This document shows, piece by piece, positions 41,444 through 49,626 of a stretch of DNA of 64,000 bases. Each line of letters opens with the position of its first letter. The stretch's first letter is position 1. The stretch is from Leifsonia sp. NPDC080035 (lineage in GTDB: Bacteria; Actinomycetota; Actinomycetes; Actinomycetales; Microbacteriaceae). Both the position numbers and the translations under genes were made by a program. The notes beneath the pieces are model-generated. The model was not told the DNA's origin and made no database searches. It saw only the letters and a program-made list of their open reading frames with translations. The stretch spans positions 744,001-808,000 of the forward strand of contig NZ_CP157390.1 in NCBI RefSeq assembly GCF_040050925.1. Direction: 5' to 3'.

Positions 41444-43966
41444 TTACTCGTTCGCGGCGAGGTCCGGGGTGGCCGGTCCGGTGCCGATCGCGGCGGCGGC
41501 GTTCACACCGGCGCCGATGGACTCGGCGCGGGCGCTGGTCGTAAAGACGAACTCCCCGTCGGCGAAGTCGACGTGGACGTGGTCGCCCGCGTTCAGCTCG
41601 CCGTGCAGGATCTTCTCGCTCAGCCGGTCCTCGATCTCGTGCTGCACCGCGCGGCGGAGCGGACGGGCTCCGAGCGTCGGGTCGAACCCGACCTCGATCA
41701 GCCGCTCCTTGGCCGGAACGGTCAGCTCGATCGTCATGTCACGGTCGAGCAGACGGTCGGAGAGGCGCTTGATGAACAGGTCGACGATCTGCAGGAGCTC
41801 CGCCTTGCTCAGCTGCGGGAACACGATGATCTCGTCGACGCGGTTCAGGAACTCCGGCTTGAAGTTCTTCTTCAGCTCCTCGTAGACCTTGCCGCGCATC
41901 CGGTCGTAGCCGGTGGTCGGGTCGCCCTCGATCTGGAAGCCGACGGGGCCGCCGGAGATGTCCTTCGTGCCGAGGTTGGTCGTCATGATGATGACGGTGT
42001 TCTTGAAGTCGACGACGCGGCCCTGGCCATCCGTCAGACGTCCCTCCTCCAGGATCTGGAGCAGCGAGTTGAAGATGTCCGGGTGCGCCTTCTCGATTTC
42101 GTCGAACAGCACCACGCTGAACGGCTTGCGGCGGACCTTCTCGGTGAGCTGGCCGCCCTCCTCGAAGCCGACGAACCCGGGAGGGGCGCCGAAGAGGCGG
42201 GAGACCGTGTGCTTCTCGCCATACTCCGACATGTCGAGCGAGATCATCGCCGACTCGTCGTCGAACAGGAACTCGGCGAGCGCCTTGGCCAGCTCGGTCT
42301 TACCGACGCCGGTCGGACCGGCGAAGATGAACGAGCCGGAGGGACGCTTCGGGTCCTTGAGGCCCGCACGGGTGCGGCGGATCGTCCGGGAGAGGGCCGC
42401 GATGGCCTCCTCCTGGCCGATGACGCGCTGATGCAGCGCCTTCTCCATGTAGACGAGGCGGGCCGACTCCTCCTCGGTGAGCTTGAACACCGGGATGCCG
42501 GTCGCCTGGGCCAGCACCTCAGCGATCAGGCCCTCGTCGACCTCGGCGGTGGTCTTCACGTCGCCCGAGCGCCACTGCTTCTCGAGGCGCAGCCGCTCGC
42601 CGAGGAGGTTCTTCTCCTCGTCGCGCAGGCTGGCGGCCTTCTCGAAGTCCTGGTCCTCGATCGCCGCCTCCTTCTGGGAGCGCACGGCGGCGATCTTGTC
42701 GTCGAACTCGCGCAGCTCCGGCGGGGCCGAGAGGATCGACAGGCGCAGGCGCGCGCCGGCCTCGTCGATCAGGTCGATGGCCTTGTCCGGAAGGAAGCGG
42801 TCCTGGATGTAGCGGTCGGCGAGGTTCGCCGCCGCGACGATCGCGCCGTCGGTGATGGACACCTTGTGGTGCGCCTCGTAGCGGTCGCGCAGGCCCTTCA
42901 GGATGTTGATCGCGTGCGGGAGCGACGGCTCCGCCACCTGGATGGGCTGGAACCGGCGCTCGAGGGCCGCGTCCTTCTCGAAGTGCTTGCGGTACTCGTC
43001 GAGCGTGGTCGCGCCGATGGTCTGCAGCTCGCCGCGGGCGAGCAGCGGCTTCAGGATGCTGGCAGCGTCGATCGCGCCCTCTGCGGCGCCCGCACCGACG
43101 AGCGTGTGGATCTCGTCGATGAAGGTGATGATGTCGCCGCGGGTGCGGATCTCCTTGGTGACCTTCTTCAGGCGCTCCTCGAAGTCGCCGCGGTAGCGGG
43201 AGCCGGCGATGAGGGAGCCGAGGTCGAGCGTGTAGAGCTGCTTGTCCTTCAGCGTCTCCGGCACGTCGCCGCGCACGATCGCCTGGGCGAGGCCCTCGAC
43301 GACGGCCGTCTTGCCGACGCCGGGCTCACCGATCAGCACGGGGTTGTTCTTGGAGCGGCGCGACAGGATCTGCATGACGCGCTCGATCTCCTTCTCGCGC
43401 CCGATCACCGGGTCGAGCTTGTTGTCGCGAGCGGCCTGGGTCAGGTTGCGGCCGAACTGGTCGAGGATCTGGCTGCCGGCCTGCGCGGTCGCCTGATCGT
43501 TGCCGCCCACCTGGACCTGCTCCTTGCCCTGGTAGCCGGAGAGCAGCTGGATGACCTGCTGGCGCACACGGTTGAGGTCCGCGCCCAGCTTCACGAGCAC
43601 CTGGGCGGCGACGCCCTCGCCCTCGCGGATCAGGCCGAGCAGGATGTGCTCGGTGCCGATGTAGTTGTGGCCGAGCTGCAGCGCCTCGCGCAGGCTCAGC
43701 TCCAGCACCTTCTTGGCGCGCGGAGTGAACGGGATGTGACCGGTCGGCTGCTGCTGGCCCTGGCCGATGATGTCCTGGACCTGCTCACGGACGGCATCCA
43801 GCGAGATGCCGAGCGACTCGAGCGCCTTCGCGGCCACCCCCTCGCCCTCGTGGATCAGGCCGAGCAGGATGTGCTCGGTGCCGATGTAGTTGTGGTTGAG
43901 CATCTTGGCCTCTTCCTGGGCCAAGACGACCACCCGGCGGGCTCGGTCGGTGAATCTCTCGAACAT
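41444..43966 (-). CDS. clpC: ATP-dependent Clp protease ATPase subunit ClpC
   Basis: An 840-residue Hsp100 unfoldase that feeds proteins to ClpP. In order: two Clp-N repeats (each with NYIGTEHILLGLI), AAA domain 1 with GEPGVGKT, a middle UVR-type coiled segment (EAAIEDQDFEKAASLRDEEK), AAA domain 2 with GPTGVGKT, and the C-terminal Clp domain. The ATG (MFERFTDRARR) follows GAGGAGTAGAC and gives normal length. A ClgR-like box lies 82 bp upstream. It is monocistronic, with a strong terminator. Confidence 0.97.
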   Translation of the reverse strand: MFERFTDRARRVVVLAQEEAKMLNHNYIGTEHILLGLIHEGEGVAAKALESLGISLDAVREQVQDIIGQGQQQPTGHIPFTPRAKKVLELSLREALQLGHNYIGTEHILLGLIREGEGVAAQVLVKLGADLNRVRQQVIQLLSGYQGKEQVQVGGNDQATAQAGSQILDQFGRNLTQAARDNKLDPVIGREKEIERVMQILSRRSKNNPVLIGEPGVGKTAVVEGLAQAIVRGDVPETLKDKQLYTLDLGSLIAGSRYRGDFEERLKKVTKEIRTRGDIITFIDEIHTLVGAGAAEGAIDAASILKPLLARGELQTIGATTLDEYRKHFEKDAALERRFQPIQVAEPSLPHAINILKGLRDRYEAHHKVSITDGAIVAAANLADRYIQDRFLPDKAIDLIDEAGARLRLSILSAPPELREFDDKIAAVRSQKEAAIEDQDFEKAASLRDEEKNLLGERLRLEKQWRSGDVKTTAEVDEGLIAEVLAQATGIPVFKLTEEESARLVYMEKALHQRVIGQEEAIAALSRTIRRTRAGLKDPKRPSGSFIFAGPTGVGKTELAKALAEFLFDDESAMISLDMSEYGEKHTVSRLFGAPPGFVGFEEGGQLTEKVRRKPFSVVLFDEIEKAHPDIFNSLLQILEEGRLTDGQGRVVDFKNTVIIMTTNLGTKDISGGPVGFQIEGDPTTGYDRMRGKVYEELKKNFKPEFLNRVDEIIVFPQLSKAELLQIVDLFIKRLSDRLLDRDMTIELTVPAKERLIEVGFDPTLGARPLRRAVQHEIEDRLSEKILHGELNAGDHVHVDFADGEFVFTTSARAESIGAGVNAAAAIGTGPATPDLAANE

Positions 43967-44047
43967 GTCTACTCCTCGCGACACCGTTGCAGGGTCGGCG
44001 CCGATACAAAGAGAGTAACCACCGCTTCCCGTCCGTGTGGCCCTGTT

Positions 44048-44058
44048 CGCCGTGGGCG
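44048..44058. promoter_or_regulatory. Candidate ClgR box upstream of clpC
   Basis: CGCCGTGGGCG fits the actinobacterial ClgR pattern CGC-N5-GCG with one departure in the centre. It lies 82 bp upstream of the clpC start, where ClgR activates clp genes in related bacteria. Assignment by motif only. Confidence 0.35.
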
Positions 44059-44093
44059 TGACCGAGGTTGCGCCGGAACGCGGCACGTGCAAG

Positions 44094-44128
44094 CATATCG
44101 ATATTCGTTATTAACGAGATTCGATATG
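44094..44128. promoter_or_regulatory. Nested inverted repeat before the DUF2975/XRE pair
   Basis: An AT-rich 35-bp site in GC-rich surroundings. The outer arms are CATATCGA/TCGATATG and the inner arms TCGTTA/TAACGA. It ends 8 bp before the DUF2975 start and overlaps its ribosome site. It is a likely autoregulatory operator for the small XRE protein of the pair. Confidence 0.6.
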
Positions 44129-44136
44129 GAGACGAT

Positions 44137-44754
44137 ATGAGCACGACCGTTGACACCAGGACCTCGCGAGGGGACCGCGTCGCCATCCTCCTGTTCATCG
44201 TCGCCGGCAGCCTGCTCGCCGGCTGGTCGGTCATCCAGTCAGGGCTGGCGATCGCGGCCGCGGCGGGCAACCGGGATGTCCGCGTGCTCGCCGACTTCTC
44301 CGGCACGACCGCCCACGCCCCGATCGGACCGGGCGGGGCGATGCGCGAGGTGGAGCTGGAGAGCGCCTATGTGAGCGCCCCGCAGCTCCCGCTCGCCTCG
44401 TTCTGGGCGCTGATCGCCCGTGAGCTGCTCGGCTCCGTCGCCGTGGCCGGCATCGTCCTGTGCCTGATCTGGCTCGCCGTCAATGTGCTGCGCGGCCGGA
44501 TCTTCTCCCCCACCAATACGACGCTGGTCGCCGTCGCGTCGATCGGCGGCCTCGTGGCCTGGGCTGCGATCGCCCTGCTGAACACCATGGTGGCCAACGG
44601 CGCCATCGCGCTGATCAGCGACCGCGAGTTCGACATCCCCGTCATGTCCATCCCGCTCCAAGTGGTGCTGCTGCTGGCCTTCGCCGCGGCGATCGTCAGC
44701 ACCGCCTTCACGGTGGGCGACCGGATGCGCCGCGACACCGAGGGCCTGGTCTGA
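44137..44754 (+). CDS. DUF2975 membrane protein
   Basis: A 205-residue protein with four predicted membrane helices. An external loop lies between helices 1 and 2, and the stretch GRIFSPTNTTLVAVASIGG after helix 2 is typical of DUF2975 (YoaS-like). It is followed by a small helix-turn-helix gene whose start shares one base with its stop (TGATG). In Bacillus the same pair is yoaS-yozG. The function is unknown. Confidence 0.85.
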   Translation: MSTTVDTRTSRGDRVAILLFIVAGSLLAGWSVIQSGLAIAAAAGNRDVRVLADFSGTTAHAPIGPGGAMREVELESAYVSAPQLPLASFWALIARELLGSVAVAGIVLCLIWLAVNVLRGRIFSPTNTTLVAVASIGGLVAWAAIALLNTMVANGAIALISDREFDIPVMSIPLQVVLLLAFAAAIVSTAFTVGDRMRRDTEGLV

Positions 44755-44996
44755 TGGGCGAGGACGACTCCGGCGTCCACTGCCGCCTGGACGAGCTGCT
44801 CGCCGAACGCGGGATGACCGTCGTCCGGCTCTCCGAGCTGGTCGGGGTGAGCGTCGTCAACCTCTCCGTTCTGAAGAACGACAGGGCGAAGGCGATCCGC
44901 TACTCCACGCTCGTCGCGATCTGCCGGGCGCTCGACTGCGGGATCGGCGACCTGCTCGTGCTCGCTCCGGAGCCGCCCGCCGCCCGCCAGGGCTAA
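44754..44996 (+). CDS. Small XRE-type regulator, YozG-like
   Basis: An 80-residue Cro/C1-type DNA-binding protein with the helix-turn-helix MTVVRLSELVGVSVVNLSVL and the tail YSTLVAICRALDCGIGDLL. It is translationally coupled to the DUF2975 gene. The nested palindrome at 44094-44128 is its probable operator. Confidence 0.88.
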   Translation: MGEDDSGVHCRLDELLAERGMTVVRLSELVGVSVVNLSVLKNDRAKAIRYSTLVAICRALDCGIGDLLVLAPEPPAARQG

Positions 44997-45006
44997 CATT
45001 CGGCGC

Positions 45007-45444
45007 ATGACCATCAGACTGGAGAACGTCGGCATCGCCGTCCGGGACATCGAAGCGACCATCGCCTTCTTCACCGACTTGGGCCTCACGGTGCTCGGTC
45101 GCGACACCGTCAGCGGGGAGTGGGCCGACACCGCGGTCGGACTCGACGGCAACCACGCCAAGATCGCGGTGCTGCAGACCCCGGACGGCGACGGGCAGCT
45201 GGAGCTCTTCGAGTACATCCACCCGGACGCGATCGAGACGGAGCCGACCCTCCCGAACGAAATCGGCATGCACAGGGTCGCCTTCTCGGTCGACGACATC
45301 GACGAGGCCCTGGCGATCGCCGCCCGGCACGGCTGCCACCCGCTGCGCGGTGTCGCGACCTACGGGGACGTCTACAAGCTGACCTACCTGCGCGGGCCGA
45401 GCGGCATCATCGTGATGTTCGCGGAGTCGCTGCGGAAGGACTGA
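45007..45444 (+). CDS. VOC-family (glyoxalase-like) protein
   Basis: A 145-residue two-module VOC protein: MTIRLENVGIAVRDIEATIA at the start and HRVAFSVDDIDEALAIAARH in the middle, each supplying strands and metal ligands. Glu in LELFEY and the end RGPSGIIVMFAE complete a likely metal site. It could be a dioxygenase, lyase or resistance protein; the exact activity is unknown. It follows the XRE gene by 10 bp. Confidence 0.82.
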   Translation: MTIRLENVGIAVRDIEATIAFFTDLGLTVLGRDTVSGEWADTAVGLDGNHAKIAVLQTPDGDGQLELFEYIHPDAIETEPTLPNEIGMHRVAFSVDDIDEALAIAARHGCHPLRGVATYGDVYKLTYLRGPSGIIVMFAESLRKD

Positions 45445-45453
45445 GGCGGGACC

Positions 45454-45873
45454 TCAGCCGGGAAGGCCCGGCAGTGTCAGGTCGCCGCTCGGCAGGATGA
45501 TCGTCACGTCCGAGGTCGTCGTGACGCCCTTCGGGGTGGCGAAGACCGTCGTGTGCGGCGAGTAGTCCTTCGTGCAGACGCCGCCGGGCGCAGGGGCCAG
45601 CGTCGCCTCGATCTGGTTGCTCTGCCCGACGTGGATGGACTGCACCTTCGGCGGGCACGTCGAGCTGCCGTAGAGCACGATGCCGAACTGGTCGCCGTCC
45701 TGCAGCCAGGCCGCCCAGGACGCGCCCCCCGCGCTGCTGGGCGGGGCCTCGACGCCCTTCGGCTCGCCGGCGTAGTCCTCCAGCGGCTTCGTCTGGGTGG
45801 TGGTGCAGCCCGCGAGCAGCACGGCCAGCGCCACGACGGCGGCGGCGGACAGGGGGCGAGCGGCACGGGTCAC
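45454..45873 (-). CDS. Small lipoprotein, function unknown
   Basis: A 139-residue exported protein with a GTG start, lipobox LAGC (Cys23) and a compact beta-rich domain with two further cysteines (STCPPK, GVCTKD) that may pair. Similar short lipoproteins are common in Microbacteriaceae. It converges with the VOC gene (9 bp gap). Confidence 0.75.
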   Translation of the reverse strand: MTRAARPLSAAAVVALAVLLAGCTTTQTKPLEDYAGEPKGVEAPPSSAGGASWAAWLQDGDQFGIVLYGSSTCPPKVQSIHVGQSNQIEATLAPAPGGVCTKDYSPHTTVFATPKGVTTTSDVTIILPSGDLTLPGLPG

Positions 45874-45930
45874 GCGACCATTCTAGGAACCGGCCCCTCG
45901 CGCATCCTGGAGGCGTCCTAGGATGCCGCT

Positions 45931-46911
45931 ATGAGCAACCTGGAGCGCGATCCCGCCGAGGTCCTGGCCGGCGACGACGTCGTGGTGACGGACGCCGGCG
46001 TGGAGATCCTCGAGCCACGCGAGGTGCCGCTCGGCGGCCCCCGGGCGATGACCGTGCGCCGCACGCTCCCGCAGCGTAAGCGCTCGCTGATCGGCGGCTG
46101 GTGCTTCATCGACCACTACGGTCCAGACGACGTCGCGTCGACCGGCGGGATGCGCGTCCCGCCGCATCCGCACACCGGTCTGCAGACGGTGAGCTGGCTG
46201 TTCGAGGGCGAGATCGAGCACCGCGACAGCGTCGGCAGCCACGCGCTCGTGCGGCCGGGCGAGCTCAACCTGATGACGGCGGGACGCGGGATCAGCCACT
46301 CCGAGGTCTCGACTCCGGGGACGGAACGCCTGCACGGCGTTCAGCTCTGGGTCGCGCTGCCGAGCGCATCCCGCGATGTCGCGCCGTTCTTCGAGCACCA
46401 CGCTCCCCTGCCCGCGACCCTCGGGGCGGCGAGCGTGCGCACGTTCGTCGGCGCTCTCGCGGGGAGCGGCACAGACGCCACGGTGTTCTCGCCGCTGGTC
46501 GGCGCCGAGGTCCTTCTGCCGGCCGGCGCGACGGTTCAGCTGCCCCTCGACACCGCCTTCGAGCACGGGATCCTGGTAGACGCGGGCGAGGTCGCCGTCG
46601 CGGGCGCTCCGGTCCCGCGCGCCCACCTCGCGTACCTGTGCCCCGGGCGCGCGAGCGTCGAGATCACCGCGGGCGCCGCGGATGCGCGGCTCGTGCTTCT
46701 CGGCGGCGAGCCGCTGGGCGAGGAGATCGTGATGTGGTGGAACTTCATCGGCCGCAGCCACGAGGACGTCGTCGCCGCGCGAGCCGAATGGCAGCGCGAT
46801 GTGATCGACGCGGAAGACCCCGCCGGCCGCTTCGGCACCGTCGAGGGTTACGACGGCAGCGCCCTTCCCGCGCCGGCCCTGCCGACGGTGCGGCTCAAGC
46901 CCCGCTCGTGA
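45931..46911 (+). CDS. Pirin-family protein
   Basis: A 326-residue bicupin pirin. The N-terminal metal site is shown by FIDHYGPD, PPHPHTGLQTVSWLFEGEIE with its histidines, and HRDSVG; GRGISHSE follows. The C-terminal domain has LLGGEPLGEEIVMWWNFIGR. Pirins include quercetin dioxygenases and redox sensors; the role here is not known. ATG start, single gene. Confidence 0.9.
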   Translation: MSNLERDPAEVLAGDDVVVTDAGVEILEPREVPLGGPRAMTVRRTLPQRKRSLIGGWCFIDHYGPDDVASTGGMRVPPHPHTGLQTVSWLFEGEIEHRDSVGSHALVRPGELNLMTAGRGISHSEVSTPGTERLHGVQLWVALPSASRDVAPFFEHHAPLPATLGAASVRTFVGALAGSGTDATVFSPLVGAEVLLPAGATVQLPLDTAFEHGILVDAGEVAVAGAPVPRAHLAYLCPGRASVEITAGAADARLVLLGGEPLGEEIVMWWNFIGRSHEDVVAARAEWQRDVIDAEDPAGRFGTVEGYDGSALPAPALPTVRLKPRS

Positions 46912-46930
46912 GCCCGCTCCCGACCCCGCG

Positions 46931-48394
46931 CTACTGCAGCGCGGAGGTGAGGCGGGCCAGGTTGTCGAGCACGGTGGAGCGCAGCGGCTGCTGCATCCAC
47001 TCGTCCAGGGTGAGCTCGCGGCTGTCGCGGCGGTAACCCTCCTCGACCTCGCGCATCTGCTCGACGAACGAGCGGCCGCGCACCATGAGCGAGACCTCCA
47101 TGTTGAGCTGGAACGAGCGCATGTCCATGTTGCTCGACCCGATCACCGCGACATCGTCGTCGATCGTGAAGTGCTTGGCGTGCAGGATGTACGGCGCCTT
47201 GTACATCCAGATCCGCACACCGGCGCGCAGCAGCACCTCGTAGTACGAGCGCTGCGCGTGGTAGACGAGGGCCTGGTCGCCGATCTCGGAGACGAACAGG
47301 TCGACGGCGATGCCGCGCTGGGTCGCGGTCGTGATCGCGGTGAGCATCGACTCGTCCGGCACGAAGTAGGGCGAGGTGATGACGATGCGCTCCTGCGCGT
47401 AGTAGAGCAGCGCAAGGAACAGGCGGAGGTTGTTCTCGCCGGCGAACCCCGGCCCGGACGGCACGACCTGCGCATCCAGCTCCTCGGGGTCGATGTCGTC
47501 CGTGATCGGCTCGGTCTCGCGGCGCAGCAGCTCGTCCGTCTCCGAGTACCAGTCGGTGATGAAGATGGCGTTCAGACCGGCGACGATCGGTCCCTCCAGC
47601 CGGACGATCAGCTCTTTCCACTTGAGCCCGCGGCGGATGTTCGACTTCTTGTTGTAGCTGCGGTCGATCACGTTCTGCGAGCCCATGAACGCCACCTTGC
47701 CGTCGACGATGAGCAGCTTGCGGTGGTTGCGCAGGTCGGGTCGCTGGTACTTGCCCTTGAACGGCTGCACCGGCAGCATCAGGTGCCACTTCGCGCCCAT
47801 CTCGGTGAGCCGCTCGATGGTGCGCTTGTAGTCGGGGGTGCGCCGCGACGCGATGTGGTCGAGCAGGACGCGCACGACGACGCCGCGCTTCACCGCGGCC
47901 GCCATCGCGTCGAAGAACGGCTTCGTGGTCGCGTCGAGCGTGAGGATGTAGAACTCGACGTGCACGTAGCGCCGGGCGGCGTCGATCTCGGCGGTCATCG
48001 CGGCGAGGGACGCGGCGTAGTCGCCGTTCAGCGTCGCCCGGTTGCCGCCGACCAGCGGCATCGCGCCGAGGTTGCGGTTCAGCGAGACCACCGACTCCAG
48101 CCACGTCGGCCAGGGATGGTCGCGCCTGACGCGCTCGATGCCCTCTGTGCTGTCGATGATGAAGCGGTTGATCTCGTCCTGCTTCTCGCGCCGGGCCTTC
48201 GGCAGCTTGTACGAGCCGATCAGCAGGAAGAACAGGACGCCGATGTACGGGATGAAGAAGATCGCCAGCAGCCACGCGGTGGCGGACGTCGGCTTGCGGT
48301 TCCTCGGCACCACGATGATCGCGATGACGCGGATGACGAAGTCGACGAGGAGCAGGAAGACCACGATGGCCGTGGTCATGAATCCTGCGTCCAA
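46931..48394 (-). CDS. cls: Cardiolipin synthase
   Basis: A 487-residue membrane phospholipase-D-type enzyme that joins two phosphatidylglycerols to make cardiolipin. Two N-terminal membrane segments (residues 4-26 and 38-60) are followed by two HKD motifs, HRKLLIVDG and HAKHFTIDD, each with a downstream GSxN. The length matches bacterial Cls. The ATG beginning MDAGFMTTAIVVF is accepted. Confidence 0.93.
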   Translation of the reverse strand: MDAGFMTTAIVVFLLLVDFVIRVIAIIVVPRNRKPTSATAWLLAIFFIPYIGVLFFLLIGSYKLPKARREKQDEINRFIIDSTEGIERVRRDHPWPTWLESVVSLNRNLGAMPLVGGNRATLNGDYAASLAAMTAEIDAARRYVHVEFYILTLDATTKPFFDAMAAAVKRGVVVRVLLDHIASRRTPDYKRTIERLTEMGAKWHLMLPVQPFKGKYQRPDLRNHRKLLIVDGKVAFMGSQNVIDRSYNKKSNIRRGLKWKELIVRLEGPIVAGLNAIFITDWYSETDELLRRETEPITDDIDPEELDAQVVPSGPGFAGENNLRLFLALLYYAQERIVITSPYFVPDESMLTAITTATQRGIAVDLFVSEIGDQALVYHAQRSYYEVLLRAGVRIWMYKAPYILHAKHFTIDDDVAVIGSSNMDMRSFQLNMEVSLMVRGRSFVEQMREVEEGYRRDSRELTLDEWMQQPLRSTVLDNLARLTSALQ

Positions 48395-48507
48395 GGGGAC
48401 CTCCGCTGCCGTCAGGGTGGGGAGCGGCGGCCGCCGTCCTCAGAGCTACCGTAGCGAAGCGCGCGGGTCCTGGGCAGACCGCCCCGCGGCCGGGTCCGCC
48501 GGAGCGG

Positions 48508-48681
48508 CTACGCCTTCGGCGCGAGGCCGCGGCGGGCGCGCTCTTCGGCCTCCATGCGCGCGTACACCTTCCGCTCGGTGCGGTCGGCGTGCACGATCTT
48601 GCGCATGATCAGCCAGAAGATCAGGCCGACCAGCACGGTCGGGGCGAGCGACCAGACGATTCCGCCGATGATTTCACCCAT
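48508..48681 (-). CDS. Small membrane protein
   Basis: A 57-residue ORF: one membrane helix (IIGGIVWSLAPTVLVGLIFW) followed by a highly charged cytoplasmic tail (RKIVHADRTERKVYARME). Codon use matches coding DNA of this genome, and the compact length with a clear helix and ATG start supports a real gene. No family is recognised. Confidence 0.65.
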   Translation of the reverse strand: MGEIIGGIVWSLAPTVLVGLIFWLIMRKIVHADRTERKVYARMEAEERARRGLAPKA

Positions 48682-48725
48682 AGCGCGATAATGGTATCCC
48701 GCCCACCTGGGAACGGAGTCCCCTC

Positions 48726-49607
48726 ACGCCTCCCCTCGCCGTCCTCCTGACCACCTGGTCGTTCGACCCCGCCGCGGCCGCCCTGCTGGTCGCCGCGGCC
48801 GCGCTCTACCTGGCCGGCGTCGCCCGGCTCCGGGCGCACGGCCACCGGTGGCCTGCCCGGCTGACGGCGTCGTTCCTGCTGCTCGGCCTCGGCTCCTACG
48901 CCGTCGTCTCGTTCGGCTTCCTCGGCGCGGAGAGCACCGACCTGCGCTGGGCGTTCACCACCCGCATCGCCCTGCTGCTGTTCGTCGTGCCGGGGCTGCT
49001 CAGCCTCGGCCGCCCGGTCGCCCTCGCCAGGGTCGCGCTCGGCGGGACGGGACAGGCGCGAACCGACCGGTTCCTGCAGTCCCGTCCGGTGAGGCTGTTC
49101 GGCAACGCCATCTTCGCGACGGTGTTCGCGTGCGTCGCGTTCATGATCTTCCTGACGCCGGTCGCGGCCATCCTGCGCGACAGCCCGTGGTCGGAGTGGA
49201 CGATCTCGGTGCTGGTGCCGATCGCGGGGCTCCTGATGGTGCTGCCGATCGCGGCGCACTCGGTCGTCCGCACGAGCTTCTTCGTCACGGTGGAGTTCCT
49301 GCTCGCGTTCGTCGCGATGATCCTCGACGCCATCCCCGGCCTGCTGCTGCGCCTGAACGACGGGATCCTGGACCACGCACCGGCGATCGTCGGCAGGATG
49401 CCGTTCTGGTTCCCGAGCGCGCTGCACGACCAGCACCTCTCCGGCGACCTGCTGTGGTTCATCGCCGAGATCGCCGATGTGCCGGTGCTCATCATCCTGT
49501 TCGTGCGCTGGATGCGGCTCGACCGCCGCGAGGGCACGCGGATGGACGAGCTGACCGACGAGCAGATGGAGGCGCTCACCCGCGCTCACCTCGAACGCCG
49601 AGGCTGA
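48726..49607 (+). CDS. CtaG-like cytochrome c oxidase assembly membrane protein, non-canonical start
   Basis: A frame of 293 residues with about seven predicted helices and the CtaG/caa3-assembly features (RFLQSRPVRLFGNAIFATV, FFVTVEFLLAFV, HDQHLSGDLLWFIAEI). The first two helices lie upstream of the first GTG (48987), so the gene must start earlier. No ATG, GTG or TTG is in frame there. ACG at 48726 has GGAG at 7-base spacing and would give TPPLAVLLTTW, so it is the likely start or a mutated ATG. A shortened product from GTG would lose two helices. Confidence 0.7.
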   Translation, partial: TPPLAVLLTTWSFDPAAAALLVAAAALYLAGVARLRAHGHRWPARLTASFLLLGLGSYAVVSFGFLGAESTDLRWAFTTRIALLLFVVPGLLSLGRPVALARVALGGTGQARTDRFLQSRPVRLFGNAIFATVFACVAFMIFLTPVAAILRDSPWSEWTISVLVPIAGLLMVLPIAAHSVVRTSFFVTVEFLLAFVAMILDAIPGLLLRLNDGILDHAPAIVGRMPFWFPSALHDQHLSGDLLWFIAEIADVPVLIILFVRWMRLDRREGTRMDELTDEQMEALTRAHLERRG

Positions 49608-49626
49608 CGCGGGCCGGGCCCGGACA

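Noticed and set aside
41573..44140. An 855-codon plus-strand open frame opposite clpC
   Set aside because: Antisense to a complete clpC with all motifs; no independent support.
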